Shown here piece by piece: positions 30,619-39,817 of a DNA stretch of 64,000 bases; the first letter of the stretch is position 1, and each line of letters starts with the position of its first letter. The DNA lies in assembly GCF_000046705.1 (NCBI RefSeq), contig NC_005956.1, forward strand, positions 1,054,001-1,118,000. The letters run 5' to 3'. A program made the translations under genes and the position numbers. Source of the DNA: Bartonella henselae str. Houston-1 (GTDB lineage Bacteria; Pseudomonadota; Alphaproteobacteria; Rhizobiales; Rhizobiaceae). Under the pieces are notes generated by a model, which worked only from the letters and a program-made list of their open reading frames with translations, did not search any database and had not been told where the DNA came from.

Positions 30619-33600
30619 TTAAGTCAACTCTACATCGACAACACCCTGAATTGATTTTAGAGCACTTGCCACACGCGAATTTACCTTATACCGCTTTGGA
30701 AGCGTAATTTCAACTTCCCGTAATCCATCCTCTTGAATCAAAATAAGCGCTACTTCTCCATTTCCGCTAGGATTTAAATTTTGTTGAATTTGTGGAAGCA
30801 TATCAACCGTTTTGATAAAGAGACGCATCATTTTATGATGCTGTGCTGCTTCCTTTTCTAAGGATTGAGCCGTCTCAAGTCGCAAACTAACCCCCTCAGA
30901 GCGATTTTCTGCACTCACCGTAATGATAAAAGATTTTCCAAGTTCCAATATCTCCTCATAATCTGAAAGCGCCTCGGAAAAAAGAACTGCCTCATACTGT
31001 CCACTCGTATCAGAAAAATGAACAATCCCCATTTTCTTACCAGATTTTGTTTTACGCACTTGCTTTGCCACAACAGTTCCAGCAAGCCGAGCAGCAGTTG
31101 CGCCAGCTTTAACAGCATTGGCAAAATTAACCCAATTCTGAATACGTTTTTTAACAAGAATAGCTTGATACTCATCCAGAGGATGAGCAGAAAAGTAAAA
31201 ACCTATTGCTTGAAACTCTCGATGAAGTTTTTCATCCAGTGACCAAGGAGAGGCTTGCGATAGTATCAAAGGCTCTTTTAAAACACTTGTTATCCCAAAT
31301 ATATCAGTCTGTCCGCTAGAGTTATCATCGAGAATACGAAGTGCACGCGCATGAAGGGTTCCAAGGCTTGCCAATAAAACTTCACGTGCAATATTAAAAC
31401 AATCAAAAGCACCAGCACAAACCAAACTTTCCATTGCACGCTTATTAACAATACGAGGATCAATACGCTCACAAAAATCTTCTAGATCCTTAAAAACCTT
31501 ATTTCCACGGCAAGCAACAATATGGTCAACAACCGCTTCACCTACACCTTTAATGGCGGCAAGAGAGTAATAAATACAGTTATCACCAACCTCAAAAACA
31601 CGATGTGATGTTTGCACACAAGGTGCAATAACTTTAATACCCAACCTTAATGCCTCACGCCGAAAATCATTTAATTTCTCGGTATTCATCATATCATATG
31701 TCATCGAAGCAGCTAAAAACTCAACGGGATGATGTGCTTTCATATAAGCTGTTTGATAAGAAATAATTGCATAAGCAGCAGCGTGCGATTTATTAAAACC
31801 GTAATCTGCAAATTTTGCTAAAAGGTCAAAGATAATATCAGCCTGATCCTTATCAACACCACCAGCAACAGCTCCATTCACAAAGCGCGTACGCTGTTTT
31901 TGCATTTCTGTATGGATTTTTTTCCCCATAGCGCGACGCAATAAATCTGCTTCTCCAAGCGAATAACCAGCAAGCACCTGAGCGATTTGCATCACCTGTT
32001 CTTGGTATACAATAACGCCTTGTGTTTCTTTAATCAAATGATCTATTTTAGGATGAATAGAAGCAATTTCCTCTTCCCCATGTTTGCGTGCATTATAGAT
32101 TGGAATATTCTCCATCGGTCCAGGACGATAAAGCGCAACAAGTGCAATAATATCTTCAATACGATCTGGCTTCATGCCAATAAGAGCCTTACGCATACCA
32201 GAACTTTCAACTTGAAATATGCCAACCGTTTCACCACGCGCCATCATGGCATAAGTCGTTTCATCATTCAGAGGGATATTCGATAAATTTATTTTGATAC
32301 CCTTTCGTGCAACAAAATCTACCGCCATCTTCAAAACAGTTAGTGTTTTTAATCCAAGAAAATCAAATTTTACCAACCCAGCCTGTTCAACATATTTCAT
32401 GTTAAATTGTGTAACAGGCATATCGGAACGAGGATCACGGTACATCGGGATAAGTTCTGATAGCGGCCGATCACCGATAACAATTCCTGCAGCATGGGTC
32501 GATGCATGACGATAAAGTCCCTCCAGCTGAAGCGCTATATCTAATGTGCGTCCAATAGCAGGATCTTTTTTCTTTTCTTCTTCAAATTTCGGTTCATCCT
32601 TAATAGCATCAGCCAACTCAACTTGACTTCCAGGCGCAGCAGGAACCAACTTTGTAAGATATTCCACCTGACGATACGGCACTTCTAAAACACGCCCAAC
32701 ATCACGCAATACCGCACGTGCCTGCAATTTACCAAACGTAATAATTTGAGCGACTTGATCACGACCATATTTTTTTTGAACATAATGAATAACTTCTTCG
32801 CGCCGTTCTTGACAAAAATCGATATCAAAATCTGGCATAGAAACACGATCTGGATTGAGAAATCTTTCAAAGAGAAGAGAAAAACGCAATGGATCAACAT
32901 CGGTAATCATCAATGCATAAGCCACAAGTGAACCAGCACCAGAGCCACGTCCTGGGCCAACGGGAATATCATGGACTTTCGCCCATTTTATAAAATCTGA
33001 AACAATAAGAAAATAGCCAGAAAACTGCATGCGCGTAATAACTGAAATTTCATAATCAAGCCGCTGCTCATAATCTGTAATCGTGTATCCTTCAGCCAGT
33101 CCAATTGTTTTAAGTCGCATTTTTAAACCAGCTTTAGCCTGATTTAACAATTCTCTATCTTCTGCTTCTAAAGTAAAGTTTAAATCAACAGATTGCTCTA
33201 TAAAACGAGGCAAAATTGGTTTTCGAGTTGGCGTAGCAGTATGACAACGCAATGCAATTTCAACACTGTTTTCCAGAGCTTCTGGAAGATCAGAAAACAG
33301 TGCAACCATTTCCTCTTGTGACTTCAAATAATGATCTGGTGTCACACGTTTGCGATCTGGATTAGAAACAATTTGTCCTTCTGCAACTGCCATCAGCGCA
33401 TCATGGGCTTCATACCCTTCTCTGTTTAGAAAAAAAGCCTCATTTGTTGCAACAAGAGGAATTTCATATGCATACGCCAACTCAATAAGCGCAGCTTCTA
33501 CTTTTTGATCAAAAGAGCCATGCCGTTGTAATTCCACATAAAGGCGATCATCAAAAATCTTTTTTAAATAAATTAAGCGTTCAATAGCACGTTCTTTTCT

Positions 33601-34107
33601 CTCTTCTGCCAAAGAAAAATTAATCGGCCCTCCTCTCCCACCAGTCAAAACAATGATTCCTTCATTATGCGACAACAGCCAATCGGCTTTGATATGAGGA
33701 GGATCAGTATCGCACTTATCAAGATAAGCACGACTAACAAGACGAACTAAATGAGCATAACCAATCTCGCTTGCAGCTAAAAGAACAATAGAGCAAAAAT
33801 CAGAAGGATGACGCCATTTAACTAAACGCGGATTATCATTTCCATCTCCAAAGTCAATTGTGAGTTGACAACCTATAATGGGTTGAATACCATAAGAAAA
33901 ACAATATTGCGAAAATTCCAAAGCACCAAATAAATTATTCGTATCCGTAATAGCAACCGCTGGTGTATGATCTGAGATTGCATGTTGAATAATTTGTGGG
34001 ATTTTTAAAGCCCCTTCAAGCAATGAGTAAGCTGAGTGTACCCTCAAATGAATAAAGTGAGGAAAAGGTTGTTTTTCATCTCGTATTTTACTTTTATCTT
34101 CTGACAC
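30619..34107 (-). CDS. dnaE: DNA polymerase III subunit alpha
   Basis: The replicative polymerase subunit, 1162 residues, the usual DnaE1 length. An N-terminal PHP domain opens with LRVHSAYSLLEGA. The palm has the catalytic aspartates in PDFDIDF (Asp426 and Asp428), and a helix-hairpin-helix region lies at about 790-900. A C-terminal OB fold (RLAGTVVAKQVRKTKSGKKMG) lies near residue 1000. The start codon is GTG at 34107. It is divergent from recG across a 410-base gap; no linked gene shares its strand. Confidence 0.97.
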   Translation of the reverse strand: MSEDKSKIRDEKQPFPHFIHLRVHSAYSLLEGALKIPQIIQHAISDHTPAVAITDTNNLFGALEFSQYCFSYGIQPIIGCQLTIDFGDGNDNPRLVKWRHPSDFCSIVLLAASEIGYAHLVRLVSRAYLDKCDTDPPHIKADWLLSHNEGIIVLTGGRGGPINFSLAEERKERAIERLIYLKKIFDDRLYVELQRHGSFDQKVEAALIELAYAYEIPLVATNEAFFLNREGYEAHDALMAVAEGQIVSNPDRKRVTPDHYLKSQEEMVALFSDLPEALENSVEIALRCHTATPTRKPILPRFIEQSVDLNFTLEAEDRELLNQAKAGLKMRLKTIGLAEGYTITDYEQRLDYEISVITRMQFSGYFLIVSDFIKWAKVHDIPVGPGRGSGAGSLVAYALMITDVDPLRFSLLFERFLNPDRVSMPDFDIDFCQERREEVIHYVQKKYGRDQVAQIITFGKLQARAVLRDVGRVLEVPYRQVEYLTKLVPAAPGSQVELADAIKDEPKFEEEKKKDPAIGRTLDIALQLEGLYRHASTHAAGIVIGDRPLSELIPMYRDPRSDMPVTQFNMKYVEQAGLVKFDFLGLKTLTVLKMAVDFVARKGIKINLSNIPLNDETTYAMMARGETVGIFQVESSGMRKALIGMKPDRIEDIIALVALYRPGPMENIPIYNARKHGEEEIASIHPKIDHLIKETQGVIVYQEQVMQIAQVLAGYSLGEADLLRRAMGKKIHTEMQKQRTRFVNGAVAGGVDKDQADIIFDLLAKFADYGFNKSHAAAYAIISYQTAYMKAHHPVEFLAASMTYDMMNTEKLNDFRREALRLGIKVIAPCVQTSHRVFEVGDNCIYYSLAAIKGVGEAVVDHIVACRGNKVFKDLEDFCERIDPRIVNKRAMESLVCAGAFDCFNIAREVLLASLGTLHARALRILDDNSSGQTDIFGITSVLKEPLILSQASPWSLDEKLHREFQAIGFYFSAHPLDEYQAILVKKRIQNWVNFANAVKAGATAARLAGTVVAKQVRKTKSGKKMGIVHFSDTSGQYEAVLFSEALSDYEEILELGKSFIITVSAENRSEGVSLRLETAQSLEKEAAQHHKMMRLFIKTVDMLPQIQQNLNPSGNGEVALILIQEDGLREVEITLPKRYKVNSRVASALKSIQGVVDVELT

Positions 34108-34517
34108 TCTGACAATTTCCCACTATAAAATAAATGCCAAATAGCAGCTATCATCTCTCTCACAAGAGAGAGCATTGTTACGCATTATACTCAAACATAC
34201 AAACCTCCGCTTCTCAGAAAGACAAGATATTTCGGGTATTTTATAGTGCATATTAGACGCCCATCAAGAAAATACCTACACTTGTAACAAAAGAAGCGCA
34301 CAAAAATAAAAAGAAGAAAATTTTATAGAATAAATAGTACGAATATGAGCACTTTTCCTTTTATAGTGTTATTGTATCCATTCTTTAAAGCTTTATTTTT
34401 ATGCTTAAAACTCAAACTATAAATAAAGCAACTCCCCTTGGGATTATTCAGTGTATTATCCCCAAAAAGCTCTTTTACAACACTAGAAAAAACAAAAAGA
34501 GCAAGCTAAATTTCCGT
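34108..34517. other. dnaE-recG divergent promoter region
   Basis: A gap between divergent genes, which should contain promoters for both. A small perfect hairpin (ctctct, cacaa-type loop, agagag) lies at 34153-34171 on the dnaE side. In-frame sequence before the preferred recG start (34401-34517) does not resemble RecG. Confidence 0.5.
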
Positions 34518-36626
34518 ATGCTTCCAGATCTTATTCGCCCTCTTTTTACCTCTGTGCGTATCCTGCCAGGAATGAGCCCCAAAATATATGGCTTACTAGC
34601 CAAAGTCTTAAACATTAATGCTACACAACGTGAACCAACCATTATTGATCTTCTTCAATTAATGCCTTATTCTGTTATAGACCGTAGAATGCGGCCCAAT
34701 ATCGCTTTTGCACAAGAAGGAAACACCGTTACTCTTGAAATTATTATTGATCAACATCATTCGCCACCCATTGGCCGTAATAGATTGCCCTATCGCGTTA
34801 GCGCCCACGATCAAACAGGAAAAATAAATTTAGTGTTTTTTCATGCCCAACCTCCTTGGCTAAAAAAACAACTTCCTGAAGGAAAAAAAGTCATTGTATC
34901 TGGTAAAGTTGAGCGGTTTAACGGACAACTTTCCATGGTACATCCCGATCATATTGCCCCAAGTAAGCAATCAAATCAAATGCCTTTGATCGAACCCATC
35001 TACCCTTCTACTGCTGGTCTATCAGCAAAAACGCTAAGGCGTACAATACAAAATGCCCTTGAATATATTCCTCTCTTACCAGAATGGATAGAGGAAAGCG
35101 TCAAAAAACAGCAAAACTTTTCTTCTTTTTCTGTTGCTTTACGTCGCATCCACGCCCCCATTGATCCCGATGATTTAGCTCTAGAAAGTACAGCACGCAA
35201 ACGCCTTGCCTATGATGAATTGCTCGCTTGTCAATTAGCTCTTGGGCTAATGCGTTTGAAAACCAAATCTCTTGTCGGAACTTCTCGCCCACCAACAGGA
35301 ACATACACTGAAAAATTGCTGAAAATCTTACCCTTTCAACTTACAAATGGACAAAAAAAAGCAATACAAGATATTGCCAATGATCTCGCTTCACCAGAAC
35401 CCATGTTAAGACTTCTCCAAGGTGATGTAGGAGCAGGAAAAACCGTAGTTGCACTCATGGCAATGGCACAAATTGCTGAAAATAGAGGACAGTCAGCTTT
35501 AATGACTCCAACAGAAGTTCTTGCAAGGCAACATTTTGCGACAATTGCACCTCTTGCTGAAAAGATCGGACTACAAACAGTTCTTTTAACCGGACGAGAA
35601 AAAGGAAAATTGCGCACAAATATCTTGAACAATATTTCATCAAGTCAAGCCTCTATTATTATTGGAACCCATACTCTCATACAAAATAACGTCACTTATA
35701 ATAATCTTTCTTTAGCCATTATCGATGAACAACATCGTTTTGGGGTAAATCAACGCCTTGCACTTACAGCAAAAGGGCATAAACCGGATATGCTGGTAAT
35801 GACGGCCACCCCAATTCCACGTACACTCGTCTTGACAGCTTTTGGTGATATGGATGTCTCCAAAATTACTGAAAAACCAATGGGACGGCAACCAATTACA
35901 ACAGCAATACTTTCTTTGAAACGTATTGATGAACTCATAGAACGAATTGCCGTTGCATTAGAAAAGGGTGAAAAGCTCTATTGGATTTGTCCTTTAGTAG
36001 AAGAATCGATAACTCTTGAACTCACTTCCATTGAAAGTCGTTTTGCTATGCTCCAAGAGCGATTTGGAACCTCTGTTGGTATGATACATGGAAAAATGTC
36101 GACGGATAAAAAAGAAGCAGCTATGGCATCTTTTAAATGCGGAAATATAGGTATTTTAGTTGCAACTACAGTCATTGAAGTAGGAGTAGATATTCCAGAC
36201 GCCTCAATCATCATCATCGAACATGCAGAACATTTTGGGCTTTCACAACTGCACCAATTGCGAGGGCGTGTTGGACGAGGAGAAAAAAAATCCTCCTGTA
36301 TTTTGCTCTACAAAGATCCATTGACAAAAATGGCTGCAACACGCCTTAACATTATACGGAGTACAGAAGATGGTTTTAAAATTGCTGAAGAAGACTGGCG
36401 TTTACGAGGAGAAGGAGAGCTTTTAGGAACGCGACAATCTGGTATGCCTGAATTCCATATAGCAAATCTTGCAGTACATGGTGATCTTTTGTTACTGGCG
36501 AGAAGAGATGCACGTTTATTTTTACAACGTGATCCTCACCTTTCTTCAGAACAAGGGCAAGCTTTACGTTTACTCCTTTATCTTTTTGGACGCGACGATG
36601 CTACACGCCTATTACGAGCAGGATAA
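34518..36626 (+). CDS. recG: ATP-dependent DNA helicase RecG
   Basis: RecG reverses stalled replication forks and branch-migrates Holliday junctions. From ATG 34518 the protein has 702 residues. It has a wedge OB-fold domain (about 60-170), Walker A GDVGAGKT at 302-309, the DEQH box at 403-406, TATPIPRTL (motif III), and the helicase C-lobe with QLRGRVGRG (motif VI). A C-terminal TRG-type hairpin region completes it. The start is set by LPDLIRPLFTSVRILPGM, the usual beginning. Decayed integrative-element sequence starts about 15 bases after the stop, but the reading frame itself is complete. Confidence 0.96.
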   Translation: MLPDLIRPLFTSVRILPGMSPKIYGLLAKVLNINATQREPTIIDLLQLMPYSVIDRRMRPNIAFAQEGNTVTLEIIIDQHHSPPIGRNRLPYRVSAHDQTGKINLVFFHAQPPWLKKQLPEGKKVIVSGKVERFNGQLSMVHPDHIAPSKQSNQMPLIEPIYPSTAGLSAKTLRRTIQNALEYIPLLPEWIEESVKKQQNFSSFSVALRRIHAPIDPDDLALESTARKRLAYDELLACQLALGLMRLKTKSLVGTSRPPTGTYTEKLLKILPFQLTNGQKKAIQDIANDLASPEPMLRLLQGDVGAGKTVVALMAMAQIAENRGQSALMTPTEVLARQHFATIAPLAEKIGLQTVLLTGREKGKLRTNILNNISSSQASIIIGTHTLIQNNVTYNNLSLAIIDEQHRFGVNQRLALTAKGHKPDMLVMTATPIPRTLVLTAFGDMDVSKITEKPMGRQPITTAILSLKRIDELIERIAVALEKGEKLYWICPLVEESITLELTSIESRFAMLQERFGTSVGMIHGKMSTDKKEAAMASFKCGNIGILVATTVIEVGVDIPDASIIIIEHAEHFGLSQLHQLRGRVGRGEKKSSCILLYKDPLTKMAATRLNIIRSTEDGFKIAEEDWRLRGEGELLGTRQSGMPEFHIANLAVHGDLLLLARRDARLFLQRDPHLSSEQGQALRLLLYLFGRDDATRLLRAG

Positions 36627-36639
36627 CAATAAAAATCAT

Positions 36640-37260
36640 TCACACGCATGTCACAAAAACGGGGTTGGCATGTGGAAAAAACCGTTTAAGACAGTTCATA
36701 AGAGGCATATTGGGCCGTTCTAAAACTTTTTTGCCTTTTTGTTCAAGAAATTGAGACAAAAGAGCAGGAGCTTGTTCATCGTTTTTATTCTTGAGTACTT
36801 TGTAGGCTTGTTTTTTTTCGTTTGTCTAATTCAATGAGAATATCTTTGGTTTTCTGCTGTTTTTTCTGTTTGCTCCATCTTGACACCATTCCTTTTGAAA
36901 ATCATAGAGAGGAACCAAAGCCGCCTTCATAGCTGGTAATTTCGCTGTTGAGGGTCTATCAATAAGCGCCTCCTAGAGATTAGAGACAACTTTCCAATCA
37001 TCATGCTGTTTTGGAACTATTCTAATACCATTGCTAATAATAGCAGCCAACTCACATAAAGCAGAGACAGCGATAAAATTGAGAGAGGATTATTGACGTT
37101 TAAAAACGTCATAAATATACCAACTTAATATCAATGGAACTTGCGCAGGGTGAAAAAACTTTACCGGTAAGAGGGTAGTACCAAACAGTTGTAATTCACC
37201 CCACCCGATGTTTTGCAATATCTTTTCATAAGAAATGGCTTCTAAACAAGTATTCTCGTT
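36640..37260 (-). pseudogene. DUF3987 helicase/primase-type remnant
   Basis: The minus strand gives broken but ordered pieces: IGWGELQLFGTTLLPVKFF, then FIAVSALCELAAIISNGIRI and VPKQHDDWKVVSNL, then GALIDRPSTAKLPAMKAALVP and YDFQKEWC. This is the N-terminal part of DUF3987 proteins, which sit beside Toprim primases in alphaproteobacterial islands. Several frame changes and stops are present, and the ATPase core is missing because the remnant ends beside recG. Confidence 0.62.
36650..36675 (+). repeat. integrase-leader motif, inverted copy
   Basis: The plus strand here reads gtcacaa, a short A/C-rich spacer, then ggggttggcatgtgg. It matches, in opposite orientation, the elements at 39498-39521 and 24481-24504. 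It marks the recG-side edge of the decayed island. Confidence 0.5.
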
Positions 37261-37278
37261 AAAAAAATGTTATCATTA

Positions 37279-38189
37279 TCATTTAAAAGAATATTTTGAT
37301 TGTTGTTTTTGCTTTCTTTCATTATTTCCTCTTTTAGAAAGCAATAAATCATTGAAGTCAGTTCTATGAGAGAATTGTATCATAAAAATATCAAAGTCTT
37401 GTTTGTACACACACTCTGCTAGGGTAAAATTTGCTTTACGATCAGCATTACCTCCATCCATTGCAACTGTGAAACATGTTTTAGTAGTGGATAAATTTGC
37501 ATGCATCATTCCACCGGTTGAAAGTGATAATGCCCATAAGTCAACAGACTTTTGTTACAAACCAGACAGCAAGGAAAGATCGGTTTCTATTCCTTCACAA
37601 ATGATAAGATGCTGTTGATTGCCTCGACTTAAGCACCGCCCGTTACAGAATCCAACATAGCTTTTGCCGATCTCTGATCTGTTTCATATCGATTGACTTG
37701 TAAAAAAGTCCCATGAATTGCAAAGGTAAAGGAACAGCCGTTCTTAACTAACGCCACCAACGCAGGCAGAGTTATTCCCAAGGGATGAGGAAATCTATCA
37801 TGAAAGCGTAAATGAGGAGGCAATTCACAAGTGATACCCCGCATACGTAAATAGGCCTCTGCTAAAATATCTTTTATCGGTTGGCTTTATTGCCAAATCT
37901 CTCTCGCTTTATCAGCCTTCTGTTTTGCTTTTTTGACATCAGAAACAAAACTGTTTTGAGAAAGAGTGTGTGTGACAATAAGCCTGATCCCAAAATGCTT
38001 GTTTATTGATGAGAGCAATTCTTTTGAGAGCTTATATGATCTTTCTAAAAGAACAGCCGGCATAACAATAAAGTAAGAGATGCCCATCATTTCCATGAGA
38101 AAGGGATAAGCTAGTCAACCTATTATCATGGGCGGGGCACGGACAAGACCATAATGCTCATGCCAAACACCTTGCAAGGTATTTTTCAT
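37279..38189 (-). pseudogene. Toprim-domain primase remnant (island or phage type)
   Basis: Minus-strand fragments follow the order of phage/island primases with a zinc-finger N-terminus and Toprim domain: GVWHEHYGLVR near 38170, GHLLYCYAGCSF (zinc finger), KAREIWQ, an in-frame TAA at 37887-37889, then QPIKDILAEAYLRMRGI, LPALVALVKNG, and a frameshift near 37630. The Toprim motif LIICEGIETDLSL with its Glu follows, then VAMDGGNADRKA and FNDLLLSKRG. The stop and at least two frameshifts inactivate it. Reading through these gives a near-complete ancestral protein. Confidence 0.7.
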
Positions 38190-38559
38190 GCCTTGAGCAT
38201 TCACAAATTGCATAAATTTCAATCCTGTTATTTGTACCATAGGAAGGATTTTGCTATTTTAGAATTTGTCAGAACTGAAATGCTTTATCTGTACTGTAAG
38301 GGCAAAGTTTTCTTAGGCAGAGTTGTTGCGAGGTTGTTTTTTGCCTTCTTGATTACATCATGAAGGTCTGAGTGTAACCAACGCGGTAAGGAATCGATTT
38401 TTAAAGGCTTTTTCTACCACTCCATCAGCAAGATGCCTTCAAAGTGTTGAAACGCTTATAATAATAAGTAGTTTTGCACTCTCACAAACTATAAAAGTGG
38501 TTCATTTGGAATCGCAAAATTCCCTCTATACTCAAATGATAGAATTATTATTTGTTAAC

Positions 38560-39469
38560 TCTATTTAGCCATTCTTTGAAATGAAAGTACGATCAGGAAA
38601 AGAAAGGATAAAATCACTTTCATTACTTCTGCTGATAAAGGCACGCGAAATTCTGTTGTAACGTCGCGCTTTCCTTTAATATTCTCAACAGAGAATGTCC
38701 ATATAGCGCCGTCAATTTGATCTTCAAAAATATGACGCAAAAGATTTGTACAATCTCCTTATAATGATAAGAAGGCGCAAAGCCAAATCCGTTATGATTG
38801 TTGTTTGCAAAGTATTTTATAAAAGCCAGGATATCTCTTCAATCTATAACGGTCTATAAGTAGTTTTATAAAGTTGTTTACCTAATAAAGCTCTTGCTTT
38901 TGCTGTTCCCTGTAAATTAACATCTAAACCTAACGTAATAACGTGCTTGAGACAAATTGAGACGGATAAGTTATTTTCTCTGTTGTTGCAGCTTTTATAC
39001 GCCAAATAGGAGCAAGGATATTGCATATCTCTGTTTGGGTAATCTCTAAAACAGAGAGATAGCTTCATTTGGGGAGAATATGAAGCTGTAAAGATAAAAA
39101 CCAACTCCCAACCTTATCATCACCCTTTAATTCGGCTTTACAGCTTTCAAAAACATTGAGGAGCAAATCTTTTAAATAATCAAAGAGTCCGTATTACCTC
39201 ACGCTTTTGTTTCTCACGTTCTTTAATGGAGTCACGCCCTTCACGTAACACAGAACGCCATTGGGGTGCCAATTCACGCACTTATTTTAAACAGATATCT
39301 GTCAACGCACAAAAGCTCATTTCACGACAGTACTCATAAAGGTATACGGTTAAAGCCATTGCACATTACCCTCTTTAAGCTAATGAAGGAGAAAGCCAGC
39401 ACTGTCATTCTCTTTACTAGCTCAAAATGTTGCGACAACCCTTGCATTAAGATGGTTCATGAGAGGCAT
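38560..39469 (-). pseudogene. tyrosine-recombinase integrase remnant
   Basis: From ATG 39469, behind an aaaggag site, broken frames give MNHLNARVVATF, ASKENDSAGF, VRELAPQWRSVLREGRDSIKE, FESCKAELKGDDK, LAPIWRIKAATTEK, GLDVNLQGTAKARALLGKQ, and finally IDGAIWTFSVENIKGKRD with EFRVPLSAEV. This is the order of P4-type island integrases. The last piece precedes the Arg/His/Tyr catalytic region, which I could not read. Several stops and frameshifts inactivate it. Confidence 0.72.
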
Positions 39470-39817
39470 TTTTACTCCTTTCTTGTACAGTTTTCACCCA
39501 CACGCCAACCCTACTTGTGACGTACAAGCAGTAAAATTGATTCAATATGAAAGGGCTTGTAATAAGAGAAACTTACTGTATTAAGGTCTCTAACTCAACA
39601 TGTAAAACAATGGATTATCTTTATAAATTAATTGCGTTGCATCTTCACGCATCTGCTCTCTTTTGTGACATGCACAAAAAAACGTTTTCCGCTTCTAAAA
39701 TAGAAAGGATAAAATGGAAAATATTCTTGTATTCAATATACTCATTCAATATATGAAAAACTAAATTAATTTTTTGTATTCCTAATTATTCTCCCAAAGT
39801 TTCAAAAATACATATTT
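39470..39817. other. integrase leader and AT-rich spacer to glmS
   Basis: This stretch holds the leader of the integrase remnant up to about 39540 and then AT-rich sequence with no recognised gene, ending at the glmS stop. I could not identify a precise att site or island end. Confidence 0.5.
39498..39521 (-). repeat. integrase-leader motif, copy 2
   Basis: Located 29 bases before the integrase ATG. Read on the minus strand it begins gtcacaagtaggg and continues ttggcgtgtgg. It matches 24481-24504 with only a few changes, and flanking bases down to the integrase start are also similar. Confidence 0.6.

Noticed and set aside
34401..34517. 39-codon N-terminal extension of RecG
   Set aside because: Basic, low-complexity sequence unlike RecG. 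The canonical start is at 34518.
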